The translations under genes were made by a program, and so were the position numbers. DNA of 64,000 nucleotides from Ophiura sarsii. Its lineage: Eukaryota > Echinodermata > Ophiuroidea > Amphilepidida > Ophiuridae. Shown here in pieces: positions 47,873-58,697 of this stretch. The notes beneath the pieces are model-generated. The model searched no databases, was not told the origin of the DNA, and worked only from the letters and a program-made list of their open reading frames with translations. Within the stretch, counting starts at the first letter, position 1. Each line of letters begins with the position of its first letter. The stretch spans positions 29,409,677 to 29,473,676 of the forward strand of contig CM069456.1 in NCBI GenBank assembly GCA_035610835.1, given 5' to 3'.

Positions 47873-49039
47873 ATGGCGTCAGTTGGCATCATCATCGTGG
47901 TTTTCATCTCAATTTTCGCGGAGCATTCGAGAACTGAAGGAATAGATACAGTGGTAGAGTTGACTTTGCTAATGAAACCAGTAACACTTGGTGGTTTACT
48001 GGTGATTCAGTGTCGAATATTGAATATGCAGGACGAATATACAGTCAATATTGTTCGATTCCACGATGGGCGTATTGAGCCGATAACGTCAGGCGATACA
48101 TATTTCAGTTCGTCAGTAACCAACCGTGTATTTCTCGCTAAACGAGTATTTCCTGACCAAACCCATGTTTATGTATTGACGTTAGTGGAAATTACACAAT
48201 ATGATGTGGGTGAATATATGTGTAGAGTGCAACATGAATCCAGAGAAGGGAGTAGTACTATCGTGGCGAGTACTGTAAATACTGAAATACATTCTTTTCC
48301 GAATACAATATTTCCTACTTGTGAGAGTGTTCCAAGTCAACCAATAACATTGCTTGTTGGAAATATACTGCTTTTAAAGTGTGCCTCAGAGAAAAGCTTT
48401 CCGTCTGTGAAATTAACATGGAGCTGTACAAATCCCGCTGTACTCATATCTGCCCGGAATACATCCAGTGGAAATATGGAATCTACCCAGGTAACTGTAA
48501 TATCAGAACTGTCATATAATGGCGCCGTGTTTTCATGCCATCTATCAAGTCCAGGATTTCCGAATAGGGAACGTACATGTTATATTGGTCCGCTAACAGT
48601 GCTAAACATGGAAAGAGATAATACCAATAGTGTGAAACCATTAATCCCAGATCGAGGAAGGGACCAGATTATAAAACAGGATACACAAATATTTGGTGAA
48701 TGCAATACTGATTGTTCTTTAGAAGATGAGGATATTGTGTTATATTTAACAATTGCAACCATTGGAGCAAGTTTCTTTTGCATTCTATTTCTTACGACGA
48801 CAATCATCTCATGTTACAAATATCATAGCATATCCAACGAGGCTAGAGAAGCACGACGTAGTGTTCCGGGTAACGATGGAAGTGAGCCAGTGTATGTGTC
48901 ACTGCAGAGGCGTCGTGATAATGAGAGAAATTCAATGTACATGACGCTTGAAGATCCAAACAATCCAGGAGGTAAGGTCCTGATGCCAAAAGAAGTCTTT
49001 GATGAGTTTTACAGAACATTGACCGTCAAACGAGTGTAA
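47873..49039 (+). CDS. Receptor gene 2: two-Ig type I membrane protein with YxxL tail
   Basis: A single uninterrupted frame encodes 388 residues. I chose ATG 47873 (AAAGATGGCG context) because the frame upstream reaches only a TTG and this ATG aligns with genes 3 and 4. Signal peptide about 3-19; Ig1 with C48 and C118 (DVGEYMCRV); Ig2 with C171 and C223, plus extra cysteines near 151, 186 and 237; stalk GECNTDCSLEDED; transmembrane helix about 289-312; cytoplasmic tail with PVYVSL, NSMYMTL and EFYRTL. It presumably binds a ligand at the surface and signals through phosphotyrosine recruitment of SH2 proteins; this is inferred from architecture. RNTSSGN in Ig2 holds an N-glycosylation sequon. 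Its Ig domains diverge clearly from genes 3 and 4 while the tail is almost identical. Confidence 0.88.
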   Translation: MASVGIIIVVFISIFAEHSRTEGIDTVVELTLLMKPVTLGGLLVIQCRILNMQDEYTVNIVRFHDGRIEPITSGDTYFSSSVTNRVFLAKRVFPDQTHVYVLTLVEITQYDVGEYMCRVQHESREGSSTIVASTVNTEIHSFPNTIFPTCESVPSQPITLLVGNILLLKCASEKSFPSVKLTWSCTNPAVLISARNTSSGNMESTQVTVISELSYNGAVFSCHLSSPGFPNRERTCYIGPLTVLNMERDNTNSVKPLIPDRGRDQIIKQDTQIFGECNTDCSLEDEDIVLYLTIATIGASFFCILFLTTTIISCYKYHSISNEAREARRSVPGNDGSEPVYVSLQRRRDNERNSMYMTLEDPNNPGGKVLMPKEVFDEFYRTLTVKRV

Positions 49040-49071
49040 ACCCTGAACAAGTTGTGGAATATTATTATAAG

Positions 49072-49077
49072 AATAAA
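49072..49077 (+). terminator. Polyadenylation signal, receptor gene 2
   Basis: AATAAA lies 33 bases after the stop codon, implying a very short 3' UTR. Confidence 0.6.
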
Positions 49078-52000
49078 AACGGATGTGTTTTGTTTCTCCT
49101 TTAAGTATCTGATTTCTATATCAACTAATTTCATGAAATTGATTTCACAAAAAAACTTTGACAGCCTGTGTTCTATCTATCTATACAATGTATGCTATGA
49201 TTAATCAAATAATGTAATAAAATTGATCTTCAAAAAGTAATTAACACTTAAGAAAAGTCAGTAAATTATGAACTCTCCGAGATATTCTTGGATTAATCAA
49301 TCTATGTGATGTTTAAAGGATTGCATGCATCGTAGTTATTACTGGTTTTCATTTAATTGTGTGAGTTGGACTTTTTTCTACAGAATTGTATTATTTTTCA
49401 GATTGTATATGAATATCCGATTGTCATGAAATATTGTGATTTTCGGATTTTAGAATTACCACTTTTTATTAAATTGATTTATAAGGTAGTTTAATGTGGT
49501 ATATCTTAAACTGTCTGGTAATGTCGGTGTTCTGCAAACAATAAACAAACGATGTGCATTGACATTGTTATTAAATTGAAGTATCAATTACATTATTTCA
49601 ACAATATTTTGATCTTCTTAAAACTTGCTGCTATTAGCACGTACGTATTAGTCTATCTGTTTTATTTTACCTATTCAAATAATAATTCGTGTTGAGAATA
49701 ATATTGTGACAAGTTTTACAAAGACACTCGCGTTTGCAAGAAAATCGTGTTTTGTCGATCTTTATTCACTCAATTGCAGTTAATTAAGCTTATAAAATCA
49801 TATCTTCCCAATAAATATTTGGTATCATGCGTATATGTCGACAGCTAACATATTTCACATATCCGAATTTTCCATGTATCCGTATCCGTGCCGTGTTCGG
49901 ATAACCGGGGTTGGACTGCACCTAATTGTCACGTAATATTGTTTTCCTCCGCTCTTGTAAATGATTATGTATTATTGTTGTATACTCCCTATACAGTCTA
50001 TTCCAGTATGTTGCCTGTTCAGTATTGCAGTCTTGTGGAATCGTAATTAGGCAAACAATAATCATAACATCAAATGGTTAATGTTAAAATCCAATACATT
50101 GGTCTAACTATTTGTTGTGTTCGTAAATGTCACATGCTGAGACTAATTCAAGTGCAATCACGCTTTATTTTCACCCGAATGAAAATAATAATCATCAACT
50201 GAACTATGACGTGTAACAATTTTGTATCTGATTGTAATTAGAACAGAACAATTAAAATTAAGAAATTTTATTAACATGAGGTGGGCAAAAATGAAGAACA
50301 TTTCACTAAGCACATTTGTACTTACCCACCAATATATTTATTCACACTGTGCGTTTTGATTTTTTTTACAGAGTCATTCGATCTTTTTATTAAAAAAAGG
50401 TTGCATCATGTACATGTAATAGCAAGTTGATGTTTCTTATTTGAATTGCATGATCGTTGGTTGCATACGGGGAAATAAATAAATATCCCAGTTTAATGCG
50501 TACGCATTTGGGATTGTTTAAACAACTTTTCGATGTAATAACCATTCACCCGCCTCGAACATATACATTCCTTGTTGTTAATGAACAACAATTCCATTGT
50601 TTCTCAAATGTTGCGCAAATGTAGCTGTGTGACGACGAACTTCATTATTTATTGCATAACTAATTATGAAATACATACGTTAAGGCTGTCCGAATAAAAA
50701 GAAATATATACATGTATATAATTATAATCAACATGATAATGTATCAACATAATTTGATGTGCTTAGGTGATTGTATTTATGTTGAACACTTGAAATCGAA
50801 TACACGTGTATTCAATGAATTCTAGATAGGTAGTAGGCTTTTATAGTGAAAATATCTTTCACAAGCAAGATTATTATTACAGCATATCAGAGTGTAAGTT
50901 GGGGTGTTTGTATGTTTAGTATGTTTGTAAACGTGGGTACAGCTCATTTATGTTTTAACTTGAATTTTTGACGTGTAGCGCACGTTATCAAAAGAGATCC
51001 ATCGCAACATCGTTGTTTCTCTTCTAAAGAGGAGGAGGTGTGCTACAAGTCGAACATTCAAGGTAAACAATGGAATTCGTTACTTGTTTATAAACTTATT
51101 TCTATAAAATTTCTTCAAAAATGTTAAAACATACATAATTAGTGCGAAGTTGAGCGACTTGAAATAACATTCGATTAATTAATACCACGAAATTCATATA
51201 TTTTTGAGTTACGTATTTTCTGACAGCATTTAAATAGCAGTTTCTTTGCCGGTATGTGTTCGTTCATTATTATGTGTTTGTTTACAAATATGAAACAACC
51301 ATGATAACAATGTTATTTGTATTATTCGTGTATCATGTGCTAACGTTTTCAATGCTATACACAAGTATATATGCTGTAGGAAAAGTGTACTTTAGGTCCC
51401 AATATTCTGGACTGTTACTACAATCGTCTGATACCGTCACACCCAGTAGGCCTATCGTTCGATACTGGTACAAAGTCAGTGTTCCAGTATCGGCCGATAC
51501 TGGCACAATACTGGCACATATAAAATGTTCCAGTATCGGGCGATGCTAAACATAAATATGTACCAGTATTGTTCAATACCGGGGACAAATCTCACTGGTA
51601 TCATGCGTACCAGTATTGACTGATGCTGAAACATAAGTACGTTCGAACGCTTGAGACTGGAACACAATTTGGTGATGTGCAAATATCAAACAGTATACGA
51701 ATGTACTTCTAACTAAAAAGTTCCTGACCAAGGGCCTTTATATTGTCTAATTAAAAATCATGATATACACATATAGCAATCACCTTTTCCCTGTAATTTG
51801 AAACCTGAATCGTAACAATTGTGATAAACCAGTACGGCGCCCTCTCTAATCATGGACGACGGTCGGAGATTATGATGGAACACGGGCTGTCTTTGGGAGT
51901 TACAATGGCTTTCGACATAATGATTCGCATGCGTTTAAACGAACATTAAAACTGCGCAAAATCATGCGAAAGCAGAACAACTGATCAGTATAATTATGGC

Positions 52001-52794
52001 CATGGGTTAAACATAACCTTACCTCTTTTTTTACGCAATATTGGATACTACACTGCCCTCTACGTCAGCTATATATCGACCTCTATATACCACTCGTAAT
52101 TGTGAACTGATCGCACAAATATTATCATTTACTCCAAAGTATCATGTTGATAATACGTCGTTAAAAATATAAACTGAAGATTAATTTAGAAACGAGTTTA
52201 GTAAGTAACGGTTTTAAGCTAAAACCGTGTTTAGTGCGTAGAGTGTAGGACGTGATCGCTGCTGGCTCCTCCCTATATTTAGGATGTGTTCGCTGGTTCC
52301 TCCACAAATGTATTGATGATTGAATTCATCAATATTGTTTTGATTGTGTAATGTAAGTGCAAGTGAGTATCTGATAGTACAGGTATAAACAATAGTTTTA
52401 AATCACATTAATAATTCGTTTTCGTGGGATTGTGACCAAATGTAATGACTTTGAATTATGATAGATAACTAGAATATAACTATACATTAACACTCCCGAT
52501 CATATACATAGTCGTAGCTAAATTGATGTATATCATTTATGACAATTGTTTTATTATTTCAGGAGTATCTAGATGTTTATAGGTAAATTGTTGAAGTAAC
52601 ATGGCAACTAAATAAATATATCGTTCTGGGAATTCTGAATTTTCTTTGACTTGATATTAAAAACAAGTAAACAATATATCTATATCCTGCCATGCAATTG
52701 GCAGTCTCTTAAATTATTTATGCAAAAACAATATGTGCGTAAAACAAAGAGGTAAGGTTATGTCATATTACAGCGTATACTAACAATAATACGG
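49078..52794. other. Spacer between receptor genes 2 and 3
   Basis: The stretch at about 50390-51400 matches about 60560-62480 after gene 4 (shared CTTTTCGATGTAATAACCA and GCTGTGTGACGACGAACTTC). The stretch at 51690-52690 matches 55960-56945 upstream of gene 4 (shared TTCCTGACCAAG, CCTTTATATTGTCTAATT). No ORF is convincing. Confidence 0.7.
51421..51680. repeat. CCAGTAT/CGATACTGG short repeat cluster
   Basis: Repeated CAGTATCGGCCGATACTGG-like elements occur, including the perfect palindrome CCAGTATCGGCCGATACTGG near 51483. Derived forms are CCAGTATTGTTCAATACC and CCAGTATTGACTGATGCTG. Confidence 0.75.
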
Positions 52795-53194
52795 CGTTTA
52801 AAGCACGCCATCTACTGTTCCGTAACGAATAGAAAGTCAGACTGCATACAATTACCGAATCATCTCATATATGCATACAATTATGCAAAATGTGTTAGGA
52901 TTTCGGGTTTTCTCATTAACATGCACGATGACACGGTATTTAATTATATGCGAGGATATACCATGATATTCATAGTAATGCATAATCAATGCGACGTATG
53001 GATGCGTCATGATGAGGAACGTTATTCTCAATAAAAGAATATGCTGTAGTGTAGCTGAAATATGATGTGAAATGTATCCGTTGGCCAAAGGAATAGCTTG
53101 TACATCAGTCTGTTCTTAATGAATAGCATGTGTACAGGATAAATGCAATGTTTGGAACCCAATAATACGGACTAGTATTTGGATTGTTTGACGT

Positions 53195-53201
53195 TATAAA
53201 A
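53195..53201 (+). promoter_or_regulatory. TATA box, receptor gene 3
   Basis: TATAAAA lies 67 bp before the ATG. If transcription starts about 30 bp downstream, the 5' UTR is only about 35-40 nt. Gene 4 has TATAAGA at 57418-57424 in the same context, and gene 2 has TTTTAAAA. Confidence 0.65.
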
Positions 53202-53237
53202 CGCTCTGTACAGCACGCCCATCGCGCTGAATCACAG

Positions 53238-53243
53238 ATGTAA
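53238..53243 (+). promoter_or_regulatory. Start-stop uORF (ATGTAA), receptor gene 3
   Basis: An ATG directly followed by TAA lies 18 bp before the main start codon and is absent from the other copies. Minimal uORFs can stall or regulate ribosomes; whether this one is within the transcript is inferred from the TATA position. Confidence 0.5.
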
Positions 53244-53261
53244 AATATTGCTCATCTAACA

Positions 53262-54431
53262 ATGGCGGCGGCAATCGGTGTAATCATCGTTGTTATCATC
53301 TCGATTTTAGTGGATCATTCGTGGACAGAAGGAATGGATACAATAGTAGAGTTGACTTCACTAATGAAACCAGTAACAATTGGAGGTTTAATGGTGATTC
53401 AGTGTCAAGTGACGAATATGCAGGAGGAATATACAGTCAATATTGTTCGATTCTATGATGGACGTATTGAGCCAATAACATCAGGAAAATCATATCAAGA
53501 CTCGACTTTATATAGCCGTGTATTTCTTGCTACACGAGTATTTCCTGACCAAACCCATGTTTATGTATTGACGGTAGTGGACATTACACAAGATGATGTG
53601 GGTGAATATATGTGTAGAGTGCAACATGAATCGAGAGAAGGTAGTACTACTATCGTGGCGAATACTGTAAATATTGATATTCAGTATTTTCCAAATAAAA
53701 TATTTCCTGTTTGTGAGAGTGTTCCAAGCCAACCAATAACATTGTACGTAGGAAATAAAATTATCTTAACGTGTGCTTCAGAGAAACGCGTTTCGACAGT
53801 GAAATTAACATGGAGCTGTACAAATCCCGCTGTACTCATATCTGCTCGGAATACATCCAGTGGAAATATGGAATCTTCACAGGTAACATTAATATCAGAC
53901 ATGTCGTATCATGGCGCTGTATTTTCATGCCACCTATCTAGTCCAGCATTTCCGAATAGAGAACGTACTTGTCATATTGGTCCGATTACCTTGCACAACA
54001 CGAAGACAGGTAGTGTCAATAGGGTGAAACCAGTAATTGCTGATGGAAGTAGGGACCTGATTATTAACCAGAAGACACATATATCTGGTGAGTGCAATAA
54101 TGATTGTTCCTCAGAAGACGAGGACATGGTGTTATATTTAACGATTGCAACAATTGCAGCGAGTTTCCTCTGTATTCTATTTCTTACGACGACAATCATC
54201 TCATGTTACAAATATCATAGCATCTGTACCGAGGCCAGAGAGGCAAGACGTACTGTACCTGGTAATGATGGAAGTGATCCCGTTTATGTGTCACTACAGA
54301 GGCGTCGTGATAATGAGAGAAATTCAATGTACATGACACTTGAAGATCCAAATAATCCAGGAAGTAAGGTTCTGATGCCAAAGGAGGTGTTTGATGATTT
54401 TTATAGAACATTGACGGTTAAAGGGGTTTAA
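53262..54431 (+). CDS. Receptor gene 3: two-Ig type I membrane protein with YxxL tail
   Basis: An uninterrupted 389-residue frame starts at ATG in the context AACAATGGCG. Signal peptide about 4-17, ending near DHSWTEG. Ig1 (about 25-140) has C48 and C118 within DVGEYMCRV, the DxGxYxC signature of V-type domains. Ig2 (about 150-245) has C171, W184 and C223 in SYHGAVFSC, with extra C151, C186 and C237. A stalk GECNNDCSSEDED (276-288) precedes a transmembrane helix about 289-313. The tail carries DPVYVSL (Y342), NSMYMTL (Y357, fits S-x-Y-x-x-L) and DFYRTL (Y381). Eleven residues separate the first two YxxL boxes. Upstream are a TATA box and shared block; AATAAA lies 40 bp after the stop. An immune receptor role is inferred. 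Confidence 0.9.
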   Translation: MAAAIGVIIVVIISILVDHSWTEGMDTIVELTSLMKPVTIGGLMVIQCQVTNMQEEYTVNIVRFYDGRIEPITSGKSYQDSTLYSRVFLATRVFPDQTHVYVLTVVDITQDDVGEYMCRVQHESREGSTTIVANTVNIDIQYFPNKIFPVCESVPSQPITLYVGNKIILTCASEKRVSTVKLTWSCTNPAVLISARNTSSGNMESSQVTLISDMSYHGAVFSCHLSSPAFPNRERTCHIGPITLHNTKTGSVNRVKPVIADGSRDLIINQKTHISGECNNDCSSEDEDMVLYLTIATIAASFLCILFLTTTIISCYKYHSICTEAREARRTVPGNDGSDPVYVSLQRRRDNERNSMYMTLEDPNNPGSKVLMPKEVFDDFYRTLTVKGV

Positions 54432-54471
54432 TTTAGGTATATTATTATGTATGTATAGGTCAATAAATGCG

Positions 54472-54477
54472 TATGCA
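54472..54477 (+). terminator. Polyadenylation signal, receptor gene 3
   Basis: AATAAA lies 40 bases after the stop codon, in a position like those of genes 2 and 4. Confidence 0.6.
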
Positions 54478-57034
54478 TTGTTACGAGAGAAATTAGACAA
54501 TTCAATGCACTCGCGCTGATGTTGTTATGTCAATAATGGCACGACGCCGCAGGGGGTGATATAGTGAGCTTATCAACATTTGCATAAGTGCATTGATTTT
54601 TCTAATATTTCGAGAAGGGCGCACACGCAGAGTGCATTAGACACTTCTGATGCTCTCCGCGCATTTTAATTTCTTGCTTTCTGATTGGTTCGACACTACC
54701 AGGAGTGTATGCATACATTTTAGTATTCCCATACGATATAATACAGGAAAATAGGGATGGTTATCCACTGTGTTATAAAATAAAAAGACATCCAACATAA
54801 AACTATGTAATTCATCTATTTAACATATTTAGCTGTAACCTGTTGTATATTATCCCGTTTAATATATAATTTATTTAATTAGGAGAGAGAGTAGAACATT
54901 CAATCAATTTCAAGCCGACAAAATACAGAAATAAATGCGATGTAATCGTCCCTAAAATGATCCGAAATCGGACTGTAAAATAGACGTTAAAAGGTGTATG
55001 TTCTGATCACTCTTTTTTGGCTATGTTTTTTCACATCAAGATATTTTGATATCATAATAATCCCCATAGTTTTCTCATTACGTCTGTAAAATCTTAGGGG
55101 CCAAATATGTTTCATTTAGAAATTATAGGCTCAAATGTGGTGAATTGCTGCCAAAGGTGGTTAACCACACACCAGTTTTGTACTACTCAATGCGACAATT
55201 GTAATGATGACCTTTCATATAAAATAGAAAAAATCAAGTTGAAAATTGAGCCAGCAATCAGATCTACCTTTAAGTCATTATTAATTTTACAAATCAGTGA
55301 TGGTCATTATGGTTTTAAGCGTGTTCACAACTTCGACAGTTAAAACCATCTTTGAAGGTATTAAAACCAGTGCATATGTAATGATGTAATGTATATGCAA
55401 GCTTTCATTGTTTTACCTGGAATAACCAGTATAAATTGTTACTGTACCAATTGAGTGTTAATACCTACACCCCCACGTTAAATTGTATAGGGGTTGGTTT
55501 ATATCGTGTCTGCCATGCATGTGCTGTTGTACGAATACCACATGTCCATGAACGTCAATGTTACAGTTCCCTTCTTTGATTATTATTATCCAATATATTC
55601 GCTGATGTGCAAAATTAAATATTATTATTAATATCAGGTTTTCAACGGTATAATAAGATTGTGTATTGAATATTGTTCAACCAAAGTACCCGGATGCGAC
55701 CAAAATTCAAAACATATTGCAGTGTAATATTTTGATGTGCGGCCCAAAAGAGGTGCCCGCGAGTATATGTGCAGATGATACGCATGGGTATATTTATTTA
55801 GATCGGCGTTTCAATCTCGATGTGATTAAGGTCAGTCCGGGCTAATTGATTGATTTTTTAAATAAAATAAATAATAATAATAATAATATTGAATGCCTTA
55901 TTTTCGGGTGATGCTCGACGTACAATATATTCTTGTATCACCCTCAAAGCCATTCAATATTATATAAGTATACGAATGCTTAGTCCTAACTAAAAAAAGT
56001 TCCTGACCAAGTGCCTTTATATTGTCTAATTCAAAATCAATAAACATACCGAAAATATGAGTTACACATTAAGTAAGAACAATTAGTCCTGTAATTTGAC
56101 ACCTAAATCATAACAGTTGAGTGAAAAGTATTAAAGTTATGATGTTTTTAATAAGTAACCACACCGATGGAAAAGTAATTTAGAATAAAATGAGTTTCCT
56201 ATGGGATATCATTGTCTGTGGTTGTGCTACGCAGTAACTATGTGCGGTGTGGGTGTGGGGGTGTTGGGTAGGGCGTGTGTGTGATAAACACTCCACCCTA
56301 CATACAAAATGGCTTTCAATAGTGTATAACACAACTCGATGATAAATCATAAAATACACAGCTATGTTTACATTAGTTTTGGTAACGTGTTGGTAAAATT
56401 ATTCACTCGATGTAATTTACACGATTATGTACATCTTAGATTGTTTGTATCTATTATGGATTTTGAATTAGCTATTTATAAAGCAACTGCAACTTTTGGC
56501 GTTTGGTGTATATAATAACACACGAATACCATGTAAATAATGTGATTTATACATTATCTTGTATATTATTTTAATGTTTACGACATATTGTCAGCATGAT
56601 ACTTCGGAGTAAAGGATCTTATTTAAATGTGTAATATAAATGTTAGTGTGAATGTAATGGTCTAAACAATAGCTTTAAAACCAATTATGATAAATTTATC
56701 AAGAAAACTAGAATAAAACTATAAAATAACACTGCAGACCATATACATATTCGCAGCCAAATTGATGTATAGGATTTGTGAAGAAAGGAAAAAAGGTTCA
56801 GGATTATCGAGATATTTATAGTTAAATTAATGAAGTAAAATGTCAGCAAAATAAATGGATTGTTTCGGGAATCCTGAATATTCCTTGACTTGATATTAAA
56901 GGCAAGACAAAATGTATCTATCTCCTGCAATGCAATTGTCAGTCTCTTAAAATAATTATGCGAGCACAATATATGCGCGTAAACAATATGCGGTAAGGTA
57001 ATTTCAAAGTACAGCGTTCTAACAATCTAACAAC
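54478..57034. other. Spacer between receptor genes 3 and 4
   Basis: The 5' part resembles the end of the gene 1-2 spacer, and the 3' part resembles DNA upstream of genes 1 and 3. There is no mobile element with clear ends and no supported ORF. Confidence 0.65.
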
Positions 57035-57484
57035 ACGGTATTGAAAACACGCCATCTACTACCACTCCGTAGAGGCTATGCAGAATGTCAGCCTGCATAT
57101 AATTACCGAATCATCTCCTGTGCATAGAATTATGTTAAATATCTTAGGATGTCGGATTTTCTCATTAACATGCACGATGACACGGTATTTAATTATATGC
57201 GGGGATATACCATGACGTTTATAGTAATGCATAATCAATGCGATGTATGGATGCGTCATAACGAAGTACGTTATGATGTACTGTCGCTCAAATATTATGT
57301 GAAATTTATCAGTGAGACAAAGGAATATCTGGTGTTCTTAATGCATAGCAGGTGTACAGCGATAAATACAATGTTTTGAACCCAATAATACGGACTAGTA
57401 TTTGGATTGTTTAGCGGTATAAGACGCTCTGTACAGCACACCCATTTCAGAGGAGTACAAACGTTAAATATTGCTCATCTAAAA
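57035..57484 (+). promoter_or_regulatory. Conserved upstream block and TATAAGA box, receptor gene 4
   Basis: It contains ACACGCCATCTACTAC, GATGACACGGTATTTAAT (about 57176-57193), GTAATGCATAATCAATG, GGATGCGTCATAACGAAG, then TATAAGA at 57418-57424 and ACAGCACACCCATTTCAG before the gene. Confidence 0.75.
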
Positions 57485-58660
57485 ATGGCGGCGTCAGTCG
57501 GCGTCACCATCGTTATTATCATCTCGATTTTAATGAATCATTCGTTGACAGAAGGAAAGGATACAATAGTAGAGTTGACTTCACTAATGAAACCAGTAAC
57601 AATTGGAGGTTTAATGGTGATTCAGTGTCAAGTGACGAATATGCAGGAGGAATATACAGTCAATATTGTTCGATTCTATGATGGGCGTATTGAGCCAATA
57701 ACATCAGGAAAATCATATCGAGACTCGACTTTATATAGCCGTGTATTTCTTGCTACACGAGTATTTCCTGACCAAACCCATGTCTATGTATTGACGTTAG
57801 TGGACATTACACAAGATGATATGGGTGAATATATGTGTAGAGTGCAACATGAATCAAGAGAAGGAACTAATACTATCGTGGCGAATACTGTAAATATTGA
57901 AATGCATTCCTTTCCGAATAACATATTTCCTACGTGTAATAGTGTTCCTAACCAACCAATATCATTGTACGTAGGAAACAATCTAATTCTAACATGTGCT
58001 TCAGAGAGAAGCGTTCCGACTGTGAAATTAACTTGGAGATGTACAAATCCCGCTGTACCCATATCTGCCCAGAATACATCAAGTGGAAATATGGAATCTT
58101 CCCAGGTAACATTAATATCAGACATTTCTTATCATGGCGCCATGTTTTCATGCCATCTATCCAGTCCAGCATTTCCGAAAAGGGAGCGTACATGTCATAT
58201 TGGCCCGATAACTGTGCACAACCACAACACGAAGACAGACAGTGTCAATAGGGTGAAACCGGTAATTGCTGAAGGAAGTTGGGACCTGAATATTAACCAG
58301 AAAACACAAATATCTGGTGAGTGCAATAATGATTGTTCATTAGAAGACGAATACATGGTGTTATATTTAACGATTGCCACAATTGGAGCGTGCTTCCTTT
58401 GTATTCTATTTCTTACGACGACAATCATATCATGTTGCAAATACCATAGCATCTCCACCGAGGCCAGAGAAGCCAGACGTACTGTACCTAGTAATGATGG
58501 AAGTGAACCAGTGTATGTGTCACTCCAGAGGCGTCGTGATAACGAGAGAAATTCAATGTACATGACACTTGAAGACCCAAATAATCCAGGAAGTAATGTT
58601 CTTATGCCAAAGGAGGTTTTCGATGAATTTTACAGAACATTGACGGTCAAAAGAGTGTAA
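57485..58660 (+). CDS. Receptor gene 4: two-Ig type I membrane protein with YxxL tail
   Basis: This 391-residue frame starts at ATG 57485 (AAAAATGGCG). The frame stays open upstream to a TTG at 57407, but that stretch covers the TATA-like box and lacks an ATG, so it is untranslated. Signal peptide about 4-17; Ig1 C48 and C118 (DMGEYMCRV); Ig2 C171 and C223 (SYHGAMFSC); stalk with C-x3-C and SLEDEY; transmembrane helix about 291-315, carrying additional cysteines (GACFLC, SCCKYH) not seen in the others; tail tyrosines Y344, Y359 and Y383 in YVSL, YMTL and YRTL. It is the closest paralogue of gene 3: by eye Ig1 differs at about 7 positions and Ig2 at about 15. AATAAA lies 31 bp after the stop. 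Surface signalling function is inferred. Confidence 0.9.
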   Translation: MAASVGVTIVIIISILMNHSLTEGKDTIVELTSLMKPVTIGGLMVIQCQVTNMQEEYTVNIVRFYDGRIEPITSGKSYRDSTLYSRVFLATRVFPDQTHVYVLTLVDITQDDMGEYMCRVQHESREGTNTIVANTVNIEMHSFPNNIFPTCNSVPNQPISLYVGNNLILTCASERSVPTVKLTWRCTNPAVPISAQNTSSGNMESSQVTLISDISYHGAMFSCHLSSPAFPKRERTCHIGPITVHNHNTKTDSVNRVKPVIAEGSWDLNINQKTQISGECNNDCSLEDEYMVLYLTIATIGACFLCILFLTTTIISCCKYHSISTEAREARRTVPSNDGSEPVYVSLQRRRDNERNSMYMTLEDPNNPGSNVLMPKEVFDEFYRTLTVKRV

Positions 58661-58691
58661 ACCATAAACTAGGCGCATGATATCATTGCAA

Positions 58692-58697
58692 AATAAA
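58692..58697 (+). terminator. Polyadenylation signal, receptor gene 4
   Basis: AATAAA lies 31 bases after the stop codon. Confidence 0.6.

Larger units (their letters stand above)
52795..53261 (+). promoter_or_regulatory. Conserved upstream block, receptor gene 3
   Basis: Ordered boxes are AAAGCACGCCATCTAC, GATGACACGGTATTTAAT (about 52927-52944), GTAATGCATAATCAATG, GGATGCGTCATGATGAGG and CGTTATTCTCAATAAAAG. The block is followed by the TATA box at 53195-53201 and CAGCACGCCCATCGC. Confidence 0.75.

Noticed and set aside
57407..57484. Upstream extension of receptor gene 4 (and similar TTG starts in genes 1 and 2)
   Set aside because: The extension begins at TTG, not ATG, and overlaps the TATA-like box in gene 4. 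Genes 2-4 share a well-placed ATG just downstream.
54057..58563. Antisense frames within the receptor genes
   Set aside because: They are mirrored across all paralogues as shadows of the conserved sense coding sequence, with no promoter or domain support.
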